Below, piece after piece: positions 35,432 to 45,000 of a DNA stretch of 64,000 nucleotides; position 1 is the first letter of the stretch; the number at the start of each line of letters is the position of its first letter. The notes under the pieces are model-generated. The model saw only the letters and a list, made by a program, of their open reading frames with translations. It searched no databases and had not been told where the DNA came from. Where the stretch lies: positions 372,001 to 436,000 of the forward strand of contig NZ_JASF01000005.1 in assembly GCF_000622405.1 (NCBI RefSeq), in the 5' to 3' direction. The position numbers were made by a program, and so were the translations under genes. Source of the DNA: Sulfitobacter donghicola DSW-25 = KCTC 12864 = JCM 14565 (GTDB lineage Bacteria > Pseudomonadota > Alphaproteobacteria > Rhodobacterales > Rhodobacteraceae).

Positions 35432-36730
35432 ATGCGTTATATGGCCACTTACGATCTGATGGAGACAATCCGAAACACAAACCAATGGCTTGGTGCCTCC
35501 ACCCTTGCGATGGCCTCCTATCCCGCGATGGCCATGTTCCCCAACCCTGCCCTCCAATGGGTGAGCGCGTGGGGCGAAGTGACCGAACGGGCGTTCAGCC
35601 GAATGGTTGTGAAACCCGATTGGAACATCCCCCCCATCGTGGGCGACAACGGTACCGACTGCATCGTTTATGAAGAAATCGAAATAAAAGGCGAATTTGG
35701 CGACCTTCTTCACTTCCGTGTGCAGGGGCGCACCGAAAAACGCCGCACTGTTTTGCTGGTTGCGCCCATGTCTGGCCACTATGCGACGCTGCTGCGCTCG
35801 ACAGTAATCAGCCTACTGCCTGATTGTGACCTCTATATTACAGACTGGCACAACGCCCGCGACATCCCTGTAAGCGCAGGCAAATTCGACATCGAAGACT
35901 ATACGCTGCACCTTGTGGATTACATGCGCCACCTCGGGCCAGACACACATGTCATTGCTGTATGCCAACCTGCCCCTCTCACCTTGGCCGCAACCGCATA
36001 TCTTGCCGAGGAAGACCCCAGCGCGCAGCCGCGCTCGCTCACGTTGATCGGCGGGCCAATTGATCCTAATGCCGCACCGACCGAAGTCACCGACTTTGGT
36101 CATTCGGTCACCATGGGCCAGCTCGAAGAGCTGATGATCCAGCAGGTTGGTTTCAAATACGCAGGCGTCGGCCGCAAAGTATACCCAGGCCTTTTGCAGC
36201 TCAGCTCGTTCATTTCGATGAATGCTGAAACCCACCAAAAGGCATTTATCGACCAAATTCAGGCTGTCGCCCAAGGCCAAGCGCATGAGCACGACAAGCA
36301 CAATAAATTCTACGACGAATATTTGGCCGTTATGGATATGCCTGCCGAGTTTTACCTGTCGACTGTTGATCGCATTTTCAAAAAAGGTGAGATCGCCGCA
36401 AATGAATTCACCGTTGCGGGCAAAAAAGTGGACATGGGCAAGATCACAACCGTTGCTGTGAAAACCGTTGAAGGTTCAAAGGATGATATCTCGGCGCCTG
36501 GTCAGTGCATCGCGGCATTGGATCTATGCACAGGTTTGCCCGACAGCAAAAAGGCCAACCACCTCGAAGATGGCGCAGGCCACTACGGTATTTTCGCGGG
36601 CAAAAGCTGGCGCGACAATATCCGACCGCTGGTTCTGGACTTTATTGACGCAAACGAAGCCCCTTCCAAGGGCAAGGCCAAAGCTGCTCCAAAGACCGAA
36701 AAAGCGGCAAATAAAAACAACGCCGCCTAA
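35432..36730 (+). CDS. phaZ: intracellular polyhydroxybutyrate depolymerase
   Basis: Breaks down stored PHB granules in the cytoplasm. 432 residues with the ATG at 35432 after TAGGAG. The nucleophile is Cys178 in VIAVCQPAP, the Cys variant of the lipase box described for intracellular PhaZ1 enzymes. HYATLLRST and DWHNARDIPV are family hallmarks, and the catalytic His is near EDGAGHYGIFAG. The C-terminal Lys/Ala tail (KAKAAPKTEKAANKN) is basic and may aid granule binding. Confidence 0.94.
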   Translation: MRYMATYDLMETIRNTNQWLGASTLAMASYPAMAMFPNPALQWVSAWGEVTERAFSRMVVKPDWNIPPIVGDNGTDCIVYEEIEIKGEFGDLLHFRVQGRTEKRRTVLLVAPMSGHYATLLRSTVISLLPDCDLYITDWHNARDIPVSAGKFDIEDYTLHLVDYMRHLGPDTHVIAVCQPAPLTLAATAYLAEEDPSAQPRSLTLIGGPIDPNAAPTEVTDFGHSVTMGQLEELMIQQVGFKYAGVGRKVYPGLLQLSSFISMNAETHQKAFIDQIQAVAQGQAHEHDKHNKFYDEYLAVMDMPAEFYLSTVDRIFKKGEIAANEFTVAGKKVDMGKITTVAVKTVEGSKDDISAPGQCIAALDLCTGLPDSKKANHLEDGAGHYGIFAGKSWRDNIRPLVLDFIDANEAPSKGKAKAAPKTEKAANKNNAA

Positions 36731-36764
36731 AATCGCTAGGGTCATATTCCAGACCCATCAATGC

Positions 36765-36811
36765 CCCCAAAGGTTTATTTGCTTTTTGCACATGACCTTT
36801 GGGGTTTGATT
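36765..36811 (+). terminator. phaZ terminator
   Basis: CCCCAAAGGT (36765-36774) pairs with ACCTTTGGGG (36795-36804) around a 20-nt loop, then TTTGATTTA. Located 35 bp after the phaZ stop. Confidence 0.65.
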
Positions 36812-36920
36812 TAATGGCTTTTTACGTGGCATTAGCGCTGCGCCGCAGCATCACTGCTGGCAAAATGCGTTAACATTCCGTTCTGGCAAACGAAAAATTC
36901 CCCAGCAAAAGAAATGCGCG

Positions 36921-37631
36921 TTACTGCAAGACGTAGGGCTGTGCCAACCATTCGCGCAACGCTGCCGTTGTCTCGTCAGGTTGCTCTAACGTGGGCAAAT
37001 GTCCCGAATGCTCCAACACGCGCAGCTGCGCATAAGGGACCAGTTCGGCCATGAACTCATGGCGTTTTACAGGGTATAGATTGTCGTAAGCTCCGCACAG
37101 GATCAGGGCTGGCACTTTGCAACGGCGCAGGGTCGCTTGTTGGTCTTTGCGTCTTTGTAATGCGCGTGACTGGCGGATGTAGACCTCGGGCCCCAAAGTT
37201 TGGGCCATGTCCATCACCAACCCCAAAACCTCATTCCGGTATGGGCCTGGCGCAAAGCTGGTCGGGCTCATCTCCTCCCGCATCACTTCCATCAGCCGCC
37301 CCGAGCGCACTTTGACGATCTGGGGTTCCCGATTGGCGGCGATCACTGGCGTTTCAGCCAAGGGATGCGTGTCGATCAAGGCAATGCGCGTAACGCGATC
37401 AGGTGCGCGGCGTAGGATTTCCATCGCAACAACTGCCCCCATGGAGAGGCCCGCCAATGCAAACCGTTTGGGCAGGATATCCAACAAAGCCGATGCAATT
37501 TCCTCGATGCGTTCGCCCATTGTGATCGGGGCGACCATAACTGCGGTATCGCTGGACAGCTCCGCGATTTGCGGCCCGAACAGGCGCGCATCACACATCA
37601 TTTCCGGCAATAGAACCAGCGGCTCTTTCAT
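36921..37631 (-). CDS. alpha/beta hydrolase
   Basis: 236-residue serine hydrolase. Nucleophile Ser is in LAGLSMGAVVAMEI, acid likely in LILCGAYDNLYPV and His in LEHSGHLPTLEQP. The N terminus (LVLLPEMMCDARLFGPQ) is typical of small cytoplasmic esterase/carboxylesterase relatives. Substrate unknown. First of a run of minus-strand genes that do not overlap it. Confidence 0.85.
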   Translation of the reverse strand: MKEPLVLLPEMMCDARLFGPQIAELSSDTAVMVAPITMGERIEEIASALLDILPKRFALAGLSMGAVVAMEILRRAPDRVTRIALIDTHPLAETPVIAANREPQIVKVRSGRLMEVMREEMSPTSFAPGPYRNEVLGLVMDMAQTLGPEVYIRQSRALQRRKDQQATLRRCKVPALILCGAYDNLYPVKRHEFMAELVPYAQLRVLEHSGHLPTLEQPDETTAALREWLAQPYVLQ

Positions 37632-37694
37632 CTAGTTACTCACTCTGTCTGCCTCACTACCGCAATGCCGTGCTGGGCGCGCAGGCGCAAGCCC

Positions 37695-38321
37695 TCACGG
37701 GTATTCAATGCCCCGCAAAGGGGGGAAATCCGCGTATCGCGCTTGGCGGGTTGCCAAACTTTCGGCAGGATCCTCCCCTGCCCTCAATAGCATGCCGCGC
37801 GGCGCGATGTAGCTGCTAATCGTGCGCTGCGGGTTTGGCCGCCACACCAGATTGAACGCTGCAAGCTTGGGAAAGAACCACATTTCGGAATAGGGCAAGT
37901 GATCATGCACCCACCACGCCAAATCGCGCCAATCCCGCCCCTCATCATATTGGTCCGCAAACCATGGAATAACCAACGAGGTTCCCGCCACGGGCTCGCC
38001 TTTGTGATCCCAGATATGACATTCGATCGGATTATCGCTGCGCGCGCAATTAAGTTTGTTTTCGTTGCCATAGGTGTTCAATGCGGTCGAACGATAACCG
38101 CTGCGAATTGCAATCCTGCCAAAGGTTTCTTCCAATGGGTCAAGCAGGTGTTGGCACAGCGCCTTCCCGTGTTTGATCGCAAGATCAGGATCATCGGGGA
38201 TGTTGGGAATACCATGAAAGGCGCTGATCTCGCTCATCAAAAAATCGCGCATGTAGAAGTGCTTTGATAGCCTCACCCGCCCGAATGTCTCAAGGCTCCA
38301 CATGCTGGCAGGGCGGCGCAT
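37695..38321 (-). CDS. peptidase M15-like protein
   Basis: 208 residues. The segment RDFLMSEISAFHGIPNIP, ...IAIRSGYRSTALN and ...NPIECHIWD resembles the M15A/Hedgehog-type fold, where SGYRS and a downstream His/Asp contribute to the zinc site. The classic HxxGxAxD motif is not clearly present (the segment reads CARSDNPIECHIWDHKG), so activity is uncertain. ATG at 38321 shares a base with the upstream gene's TGA. Family assignment is from motif feel only. Confidence 0.6.
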   Translation of the reverse strand: MRRPASMWSLETFGRVRLSKHFYMRDFLMSEISAFHGIPNIPDDPDLAIKHGKALCQHLLDPLEETFGRIAIRSGYRSTALNTYGNENKLNCARSDNPIECHIWDHKGEPVAGTSLVIPWFADQYDEGRDWRDLAWWVHDHLPYSEMWFFPKLAAFNLVWRPNPQRTISSYIAPRGMLLRAGEDPAESLATRQARYADFPPLRGIEYP

Positions 38322-38746
38322 CAATACCCGTTCCAGCGAAAGGCACCATCATCCGCCAGCGGCGAATAGGGGTTATGCGACACCTCCCAAATCGTGCCTT
38401 CGGGGTCTGCGAAATAGCCAATATAGCCGCCCCAAAACACATCCGAAGCTTGGCGCAAGATACGCCCGCCCGCCGCTTCGGCCTTGGCTAACAAGGGGGC
38501 CACATCTTCTTTTTCTCGAACGTTATAGGAAAAGGTAGACGCGCCTTTGCCCAACGCATCCACAGGCAACCCGATGTCTTCGGCGAGCTTTTCCAAGGGG
38601 TACAGCCCCAAGGTCTGGCCGATCAGATCAAAGGCGATCACGCCGTCTTGGGTCTCGACCCGTTTCCAGCCCAGCGCCTCATAGAAACCCGCGATTTTTT
38701 CGGCGTCCCGCACGCCAAGCGTTATCAGACTAATGCGTTGTTCCAT
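38321..38746 (-). CDS. VOC-family (glyoxalase-like) protein
   Basis: 141-residue vicinal-oxygen-chelate protein with two beta-alpha-beta-beta-beta halves: SLITLGVRDAEKIAGFYEALG in the first and WGGYIGYFADPEGTIWEVSHN in the second. The terminal Glu of IWEV is the usual metal ligand. Start at 38746 chosen because GGGGG is 8 nt upstream. Substrate unknown. Confidence 0.88.
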   Translation of the reverse strand: MEQRISLITLGVRDAEKIAGFYEALGWKRVETQDGVIAFDLIGQTLGLYPLEKLAEDIGLPVDALGKGASTFSYNVREKEDVAPLLAKAEAAGGRILRQASDVFWGGYIGYFADPEGTIWEVSHNPYSPLADDGAFRWNGY

Positions 38747-38885
38747 GGTCATAGCCCCCTTGCCCAATTGGTACTTTCAACCGCTAGGGTTATCGCCCCT
38801 GCGATAACATGTCGTAAGGGATCATCCCCATCCGTCACCCTCGGCGACGACCTTTGCGTCGAGCCGCCCCATTTGAAAAACCGCT

Positions 38886-39632
38886 TCACTCTACCAGAAC
38901 CTGCTCCACCGCTTGTTCGATCAGCCCAAGGCACGGCCCGTCAGAAAAGCGATGATCTGCGTCTTTGACCAACAGCAGCTGCATGTCGGGGCTGCTTGCG
39001 TGCTCTAGCAGCCGCGTTGCCGTTTCCACGCTGACGGCCGTATCCGCCGTTCCTTGCAGCATTCGGACGGGAAATGGCAGCTCTAGCGCGTCTCGCAAGA
39101 CAAGGTTTTGCCGCCCGTCTTCGATCATCCGTTTTGTAACGATATAGGGCTCCATATAATCCGAGGGCAGCGCAACGCGGCCCTCGGATTCCAACTGCGC
39201 CTTTTGGGCGTCATCAAAACCGGCCCACCAACCGTCTTCGGTAAAATCAGGCGCAGCTGCAATTGTGACCAACCCCGCGATCCGTTCAGCACGTGCGCGG
39301 GCCAGCAACAGCGATTGCCACCCCCCCATGGAAGACCCAACCGGCACAATCGGCCCTTCTGTCAGCTCATCAATCGCGGCCAGCGTGTCCTCATGCCAAT
39401 CGCCAATGCTGCCTTCCTCGAAAGTCCCCGAAGATTCGCCATGGCCGGAATAGTCAAACCGCAAAAAGGCACGGCCCGTTGCGCGGGCCCAATCCTCTAG
39501 GTGGACAGCCTTTGTGCCCTGCATATCGGATTTTAACCCGCCAAGGAAAACCACGCAGGGCCCCTCGCCTGATGTTTTGTGATAAGCGATCGAACGCCCC
39601 TGAGCAGTTTGCAGAAATGACGGCTCGGCCAT
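38886..39632 (-). CDS. alpha/beta hydrolase (acylpeptidase/dienelactone-like)
   Basis: 248 residues. Nucleophile Ser is in VPVGSSMGGWQSLLLA, acid region in MLQGTADTAVSV, His in DADHRFSD. FLGGLKSDMQGTKAVHLEDWA is a pattern of the alpha/beta hydrolases often labelled palmitoyl-thioesterase-like in bacteria. It is divergent from the ArsR-SRPBCC gene, sharing the promoter region with its TTGTCACGT repeat. Confidence 0.87.
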   Translation of the reverse strand: MAEPSFLQTAQGRSIAYHKTSGEGPCVVFLGGLKSDMQGTKAVHLEDWARATGRAFLRFDYSGHGESSGTFEEGSIGDWHEDTLAAIDELTEGPIVPVGSSMGGWQSLLLARARAERIAGLVTIAAAPDFTEDGWWAGFDDAQKAQLESEGRVALPSDYMEPYIVTKRMIEDGRQNLVLRDALELPFPVRMLQGTADTAVSVETATRLLEHASSPDMQLLLVKDADHRFSDGPCLGLIEQAVEQVLVE

Positions 39633-39720
39633 GGTGTATCCTTTTCCTTCTTTCGCCGGATCATGCGCAGCCAGCCCTGCAAGAGCAACGGCTGTGTTGA
39701 AATTTAATTAGGTTACCATA

Positions 39721-39750
39721 TTGTCACGTGACTAGATTGTCACGTATAAG
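39721..39750 (+). promoter_or_regulatory. sigma-70-like promoter with embedded direct repeat
   Basis: TTGTCACGT occurs at 39721-39729 and 39738-39746, 17 bp apart. The first copy's TTGTCA plus TATAAG at 39745-39750 (18-bp spacer) form a plausible -35/-10 pair. The first copy also extends into the palindrome GTCACGTGAC (39723-39732). A regulator bound here would block polymerase; the ArsR-fusion product is the obvious candidate. Confidence 0.55.
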
Positions 39751-39757
39751 CGATTCC

Positions 39758-40516
39758 ATGGACATGATTTTCAAAGCTCTCGCCGACCCCGCACGCCGCA
39801 CCCTGCTGGATGCCCTGCGGACCCGTGACGGGCAAAATCTGGCTGAACTGACCGAGCTGCTGGATATGTCGCGCTTTGGCGTGATGAAGCATCTTGGCGT
39901 CTTGGAAGATGCCGGATTGATCGTGACCCGTAAGGATGGACGGTTCAAATACCACTACCTCAACGCTGTCCCTCTCCAACAAGCCATTGACCGCTGGATC
40001 GAGCCATTGCTCGTCAAACCCGCGGCGCGAGCGGTGCTGACCTTAAAATCTCAACTCGAAGGAACCACACCAATGCAAGATACAATGACCAAACCCGATT
40101 TCATGACGCAAACCTTTATTCGCTGCACCCAAGATGCCCTGTGGGACGCCCTGACCAAGCCCGACCAGATGGCGGCCTATCATTTCGCCTGCAACGCAGC
40201 CAAAGGCGGCACCGCCGAGGGCGAAAGCGTTCAATTCATCCGTCAGGATGGCTCGACCATGCTGACCCAAAAGGTCACGGCCAGCACGCCCAAGACCAAG
40301 CTGGAAATGACGTTTGAGCCCCATTTCTCCGAAGCCCCCTCGCCCGCGTCGCGCATGATCTATCTGATCGAACCTCAGGGTGAGACCTGCAAACTCACCA
40401 TCGAACACTATGATATCCCCGAGGGCCAAGAAGCCGTGCGCGAAGGCTGGGCGCGCATCGCGGCATCTTTGAAAAGCTGGCTAGAGACTGGCACCCCGAT
40501 AAAGCTGGCAATGTAG
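39758..40516 (+). CDS. ArsR-type HTH regulator fused to an SRPBCC domain
   Basis: 252-residue two-domain protein. Residues ~1-80 are an ArsR winged helix (IFKALADPARRTLLDALRTR, SRFGVMKHLGVLEDAGLI). After a linker (~100-110), an AHA1/START-like SRPBCC domain follows (FMTQTFIRCTQDALWDALT through TIEHYDIPEGQEAVREGW). Usually these are separate neighbouring genes, so the fusion points to ligand-controlled repression. ATG 39758 and 39764 both lack a Shine-Dalgarno and lie next to the -10 box, so the mRNA may be leaderless. Confidence 0.88.
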   Translation: MDMIFKALADPARRTLLDALRTRDGQNLAELTELLDMSRFGVMKHLGVLEDAGLIVTRKDGRFKYHYLNAVPLQQAIDRWIEPLLVKPAARAVLTLKSQLEGTTPMQDTMTKPDFMTQTFIRCTQDALWDALTKPDQMAAYHFACNAAKGGTAEGESVQFIRQDGSTMLTQKVTASTPKTKLEMTFEPHFSEAPSPASRMIYLIEPQGETCKLTIEHYDIPEGQEAVREGWARIAASLKSWLETGTPIKLAM

Positions 40517-40855
40517 CAGGGCTTCCTCTTGGCGGCGCATCGCCCATGCGGGTGGTTATACCAGCGGCCTTGCTGCGCCGCTGGTAGTCTTGGGCGGTTG
40601 GGTCTGCTGGCTGGTCATCGCTTCTTAGGCTTTTGCTGCTATTTAATCGCTGACAAACGGGGAGGTCATAGAAGGTGACGGGATGTGCTCTGTTAACCTA
40701 GCTTCTGGGTTTGACGCTGCTGCACCTGATAATTCCTACCGGCATTCCCCCTTGCCCCCGCTATCCTCTTGACGCGACAAGATTGTAGCGCCAAACAGCA
40801 CCCACATAACCCGCAACCGGGCGTCTCGTAGGCGCCAAACTGACGAGGAGGCATC
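40517..40855 (+). other. 339-bp gap before thrS
   Basis: No protein gene is supported. It contains a perfect 9-bp stem, TACCAGCGG (40559-40567) with CCGCTGGTA (40578-40586), with no T-run, probably the 3' structure of the regulator mRNA. Near the end CTTGACG (40768-40774) could be a -35 element. GAGGAGG before the ATG is a strong ribosome site for thrS. No T-box or tRNA-like leader is visible. Confidence 0.5.
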
Positions 40856-42802
40856 ATGGCCCAAATCGCACTCACCCTTCCCGATGGCAATGCACGACAC
40901 TACGACGCAGGTATCACTGCGGGCGAAGTCGCAGCCGACATTTCCAAATCCCTTGGCAAAAAAGCGATCAGCGCAACCGTAAATGGCGCGCATTATGATC
41001 TGGCTTGGCCGATCCAAGAAGACGCAGATATTGCCATCCACACCATGGCGGATGAGGACCAAGCCAACGAGCTGGTTCGCCATGATCTGGCGCATATCAT
41101 GGCCCGCGCTGTGCAAGAGCTGTGGCCAGACACTAAAGTCACCATTGGCCCCGTCATCAAAGACGGCTGGTATTATGACTTTGACCGCAAGGAATCCTTT
41201 ACCCCAGAAGATCTCGGTCTCATCGAAAAGAAGATGAAAGAGATCATCAACAAACGTGAGCCCGTGCGCACCGAGGTCTGGGAGCGCGCGCGCGCGATCA
41301 AACATTACCAAGACTTGGGCGAGCCCTACAAAGTAGAGCTGATCGAAAGCATCCCCGGCGATGAGCCGCTGCGCATGTATTGGCACGGCGATTGGCAGGA
41401 TCTGTGCCGGGGTCCGCACCTGCAACACACAGGCCAAGTACCCGGTGACGCGTTCAAACTGATGAACATCGCAGGCGCCTACTGGCGCGGCGACAGCGAC
41501 CGCGAAATGCTACAGCGTATCTACGGCGTGGCCTTTACTGGTAAGGAAAAGCTGAAAGCCCACCTGAACATGCTGGAAGAGGCCGCCAAACGCGACCACC
41601 GCAAGCTGGGCCGCGAGATGGACCTGTACCACATGCAAGAAGAAGCCCCCGGTCAAGTGTTTTGGCACGCAAATGGCTGGCTGGTTTACACCCAGTTGCA
41701 AGACTACATGCGCCGCAAACAACGCGCGGATGGCTATGTAGAGGTAAACACCCCTCAAGTGGTGAACCGCAAGCTCTGGGAGGCCTCCGGCCACTGGGAA
41801 AGCTATCAAGAGAACATGTTCATCGTCGAAGTCGACGAAGAGCACGCCCGCGAAAAAACCATTAATGCGCTCAAGCCGATGAACTGCCCCTGCCACGTGC
41901 AGATTTTCAACACAGGCATGAAGTCCTACCGCGATCTGCCCCTGCGCATGGCCGAGTTTGGCTCGTGCAACCGTTATGAGCCCTCCGGCGCGCTGCATGG
42001 GATTATGCGTGTACGCGGTTTCACCCAAGACGACGGCCATATCTTTTGCACCGAAGACCAGATTGTTGATGAAACCGCTAAATTCATCAACTTCCTCGCG
42101 TCGGTCTATTCGGATCTTGGCTTTGACGACTGGAGCATCAAACTGTCCACGCGGCCGGAAAAACGCATTGGCTCTGATGAAAGCTGGGACCGTGTCGAAA
42201 CCGCCCTTGGAGAGGCGTGTAACGCTGCAGGCTATGAATTCATACTCTTGCCAGGCGAAGGGGCATTCTATGGTCCCAAGCTCGAGTTCACCCTGACCGA
42301 TGCCATTGGTCGCGAGTGGCAGTGCGGTACTTTGCAGGTTGACCCCAACATGCCAGAGCGTCTGGACGCCAGCTATATCGGCGCGGATGGTGGCCGCCAC
42401 CGTCCTGTCATGCTGCACCGCGCGACCTTGGGATCGTTTGAGCGTTTCATCGGTATTCTAATCGAAGAACACGCAGGCAAACTGCCCTTCTGGCTGGCGC
42501 CGCGTCAGGTTGTTGTGGCCTCGATCACATCCGAGGCCGACGATTACGTTCTGGAAGTTGTAAAAGAGCTGCAAGCCGCAGGCGTGCGCGCCGAAGCCGA
42601 TATGCGCAACGAAAAGATCAACTATAAGGTCCGCGAACATTCGGTCGGCAAAGTTCCAGTGATTTTGGCCGTCGGGAATCGCGAAGTGGAAGAACGCACT
42701 GTCTCGGTGCGCCGTTTGGGTCAGAAACAAACATCTGTTCAGGCGCTCAGTGATGTTACAAACGAGCTAAAACGTGAGGCGACACCGCCTGACCTTTTGT
42801 AA
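40856..42802 (+). CDS. thrS: threonine-tRNA ligase
   Basis: Charges tRNA-Thr. 648 residues in the full-length bacterial architecture: TGS domain (1-62), editing domain with [11 protein letters not shown] and [15 protein letters not shown] (about 70-225), class II catalytic core with [10 protein letters not shown] (zinc-ligand Cys) and [15 protein letters not shown] (motif 2), then motif 3 in [18 protein letters not shown]. The anticodon-binding domain is at the end ([14 protein letters not shown]). Followed by a strong terminator. Confidence 0.97.
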   Translation: MAQIALTLPDGNARHYDAGITAGEVAADISKSLGKKAISATVNGAHYDLAWPIQEDADIAIHTMADEDQANELVRHDLAHIMARAVQELWPDTKVTIGPVIKDGWYYDFDRKESFTPEDLGLIEKKMKEIINKREPVRTEVWERARAIKHYQDLGEPYKVELIESIPGDEPLRMYWHGDWQDLCRGPHLQHTGQVPGDAFKLMNIAGAYWRGDSDREMLQRIYGVAFTGKEKLKAHLNMLEEAAKRDHRKLGREMDLYHMQEEAPGQVFWHANGWLVYTQLQDYMRRKQRADGYVEVNTPQVVNRKLWEASGHWESYQENMFIVEVDEEHAREKTINALKPMNCPCHVQIFNTGMKSYRDLPLRMAEFGSCNRYEPSGALHGIMRVRGFTQDDGHIFCTEDQIVDETAKFINFLASVYSDLGFDDWSIKLSTRPEKRIGSDESWDRVETALGEACNAAGYEFILLPGEGAFYGPKLEFTLTDAIGREWQCGTLQVDPNMPERLDASYIGADGGRHRPVMLHRATLGSFERFIGILIEEHAGKLPFWLAPRQVVVASITSEADDYVLEVVKELQAAGVRAEADMRNEKINYKVREHSVGKVPVILAVGNREVEERTVSVRRLGQKQTSVQALSDVTNELKREATPPDLL

Positions 42803-42814
42803 CAATTTTCGTGA

Positions 42815-42840
42815 TCGGGGGGCCTTGCGCCCCCCTTTTG
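42815..42840 (+). terminator. thrS terminator
   Basis: GGGGGGC (42817-42823) pairs with GCCCCCC (42829-42835) over a short loop, then TTTT. The following 165 bp up to bufA hold its promoter, in which no clear consensus is visible; AAGGAGAG precedes the bufA ATG. Confidence 0.85.
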
Positions 42841-43006
42841 TTACAAAACACCCCTGAACACGCCAAAAACCATGGAATTTTTCGTATTTTCCCAGTAAAA
42901 TTCTGACACCCCCGTGAGACACTTCCTCGTGAGTGGATTTAGCGGTTCAGTACTGCTTAACTGTTCACATCGATAGTCAACAAGACTTCAATCAAGGAGA
43001 GACCTG

Positions 43007-43312
43007 ATGTCCACAACAATGAAAACCCTCGCCATCGCAGGTGTAGTTGCAGCTTCCATGACTGGTGCAAGCACAACCACAGCCGAAGCCGCTTCTAAAG
43101 AGAAATGCTATGGCATCTCCCTTGCTGGCGCGAACGATTGCGCAGCTGGCCCAGGCACAACATGTGCAGGTACATCCGTAACAGATTACCAAGGCAACGC
43201 TTGGACATTGGTTGACGCAGGCACATGCGAAAGCATCGAACTGCCAGCAATGGCTGACGGCACAGAGCGCAAAGGCTCGCTGGAAGCACAAGACCGCGAC
43301 CTGCCAGCATAA
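43007..43312 (+). CDS. bufA: bufferin-type precursor protein (BufA, DUF2282)
   Basis: 101-residue precursor with a Sec signal peptide (about 1-28, ...TTTAEA) and four cysteines in the mature part: Cys34, Cys45, Cys53 and Cys74. The surrounding pattern ([34 protein letters not shown]) is that of DUF2282. In published work on bufferins, the neighbouring MNIO enzyme converts such cysteines to thiooxazole rings and the exported peptide chelates copper in the periplasm. That role is inferred here by homology and context. Ribosome site AAGGAGAG. Followed by a 12-bp hairpin, then bufB. Confidence 0.92.
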   Translation: MSTTMKTLAIAGVVAASMTGASTTTAEAASKEKCYGISLAGANDCAAGPGTTCAGTSVTDYQGNAWTLVDAGTCESIELPAMADGTERKGSLEAQDRDLPA

Positions 43313-43321
43313 GCTGACCGT

Positions 43322-43356
43322 ACAGAGCCCTGCTTTTCCTGTTGGCAGGGCTCTGT
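43322..43356 (+). terminator. 12-bp hairpin between bufA and bufB
   Basis: ACAGAGCCCTGC (43322-43333) pairs perfectly with GCAGGGCTCTGT (43345-43356) around an 11-nt loop. No T-run follows (AACGACACG), so it is likelier an mRNA-processing/stability element or weak attenuator. It would keep precursor mRNA in excess over the enzyme mRNA. Confidence 0.75.
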
Positions 43357-43387
43357 AACGACACGATCCCTTTCGGAGGACGTAAAT

Positions 43388-44248
43388 ATGTTTGACCAAT
43401 CCTCCCCAGTTTCCCGCCTGCCCAATGCAGTTGGCGTAGGCTATAAACCGCAGCATTTTACCGATCTGCAAAAGGCCCCTGGCACGGTTGCATGGATCGA
43501 AGTGCATGCGGAAAACTACATGGGTGATGGTGGGCGTCCGCACGCCCAGTTACAGGCCCTATCCGAAAATTTCGCCCTTTCGGTTCATGGTGTTGGCCTG
43601 TCGATCGGCGGGGAAGATCCGCTAAATGCAGACCACCTGAGGCGTTTGCGCCGCTTGGTGGATCGCACCAATCCGGCCAGTTTTTCAGAACACCTCGCGT
43701 GGTCTACCCACGGGGCCGAGTTCATGAACGATCTGCTGCCCCTCCCCTATACGGATGCCACGCTGACGCGCGTCGCCGATCACATTGATCAGGTGCAAAA
43801 TACGTTGGGCCGCCAAATGCTGCTGGAAAACCCCTCCAGCTATCTCGCCTTTGCCGAAAGCACCTATGAAGAAACCGATTTCCTTGCGGCAATCGTGAAA
43901 AAGACAGGCTGCGGTTTGTTGCTGGATGTGAACAACGTTTTCATCTCGGCCACCAATCTAAACCTAAGCCCGCAAGCCTATATCGACGCTTATCCATTGG
44001 ACGCAGTTGGCGAAATCCACATCGGTGGCCATGATGAGGACGAAGATGACCATGGCGCACCTTTGCTGATCGACAGTCATGGTGCGCAAGTTGTTGATCC
44101 GGTTTGGGCCTTGCTTGACTACACTTTGGCGCGCTCGGGGCCAAAACCGATTTTGGTTGAATGGGATACCGATGTACCTGAATGGCCGATTTTGCGCGCC
44201 GAAGCTGACCGAGCGGCCTTTGCCCTTGCAATGGTAACAAACCGCTAA
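43388..44248 (+). CDS. bufB: MNIO peptide-modifying enzyme (BufB, DUF692)
   Basis: 286-residue multinuclear non-heme iron oxidative enzyme, TIM-barrel type. Metal-ligand motifs in order: [50 protein letters not shown] and [13 protein letters not shown]. Expected to modify the cysteines of BufA with help of BufC. GGAGGA precedes the ATG. TAATG overlap (44246-44250) couples it to bufC. Confidence 0.93.
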   Translation: MFDQSSPVSRLPNAVGVGYKPQHFTDLQKAPGTVAWIEVHAENYMGDGGRPHAQLQALSENFALSVHGVGLSIGGEDPLNADHLRRLRRLVDRTNPASFSEHLAWSTHGAEFMNDLLPLPYTDATLTRVADHIDQVQNTLGRQMLLENPSSYLAFAESTYEETDFLAAIVKKTGCGLLLDVNNVFISATNLNLSPQAYIDAYPLDAVGEIHIGGHDEDEDDHGAPLLIDSHGAQVVDPVWALLDYTLARSGPKPILVEWDTDVPEWPILRAEADRAAFALAMVTNR

Positions 44249-45000
44249 TGCCTGTTTCACAGACCAGTTTCCGCGCCGCTCTTTTAGATGCCGAACAGCC
44301 GATTCCAGACGGGTTGGTCGATGGTGCGGGGTCCCCTGCGGGACGCCGTTATGCGGTTTACCGCAACAACGTCACTGTCTCTTTGATCGAAGCGATGAAG
44401 GTCGCCTTTCCGCTGGTTCGCGTCCTTCTGGGGCAACAGAATTTTGACTCGCTTGTACCTATGTTTGTGCGCGCCCACCCGCCGTCCTCCCCTTTAATGA
44501 TGCACTATGGCGCTGATTTTCCAGCCTTTTTGGAAAGCTTCCAACCGCTTGAGCATTTGGGATACCTTGGGGATGTTGCACGGTTGGACCTTGCGCTGCG
44601 TGATTCCTATCATGCGGCAGATGCTATTCCTTTTGATGCGAATGTCTTGCAACAGCCGCCAGAGGTTTTAGCAGGCCTTCGCCTCAACCGCGCCCCATCG
44701 ACATTGGTTTTGCGGTCTCGCTGGCCGATTTTTGATTTGTGGCGGCGCGCAACCGCAACAGAGGCCCCCGCCCCGCGCGCGCAAGGGCAGGCCATTCTGA
44801 TCACCCGCCCCGAATTCGATCCCGCAGTGCACCTGTTACCGACGGGCGCCGCAACATGGTTGAACGCTTTACTGACCGATCCTATAGGGGTGGCTGTTGA
44901 AAAAGCGGCCTCTGCAGCCAAAGAATTCGACTTTGCTGAAACCTTAACTCTTTGCTTACAAACCCATGCTTTTTGCATGACTAAAAAGGACATCACATGA
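44248..45000 (+). CDS. bufC: MNIO partner protein (BufC, DUF2063)
   Basis: 250-residue partner of the MNIO enzyme. Family features: QTSFRAALLDAEQPIPDGLV at the N terminus, AVYRNNVTVSLIEAMKVAFP (the usual DUF2063 helix) and FVRAHPPSSPLMMHYGADFPAFL. These partners have a RiPP-recognition-like domain that brings the precursor to the enzyme. Tightly coupled: one-base overlap with bufB and ATGA overlap with the DoxX gene. Confidence 0.92.
   Translation: MPVSQTSFRAALLDAEQPIPDGLVDGAGSPAGRRYAVYRNNVTVSLIEAMKVAFPLVRVLLGQQNFDSLVPMFVRAHPPSSPLMMHYGADFPAFLESFQPLEHLGYLGDVARLDLALRDSYHAADAIPFDANVLQQPPEVLAGLRLNRAPSTLVLRSRWPIFDLWRRATATEAPAPRAQGQAILITRPEFDPAVHLLPTGAATWLNALLTDPIGVAVEKAASAAKEFDFAETLTLCLQTHAFCMTKKDIT

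Noticed and set aside
41510..42418. 302-codon frame antisense to thrS
   Set aside because: Complete overlap with an unambiguous housekeeping gene; no ribosome site or motif.
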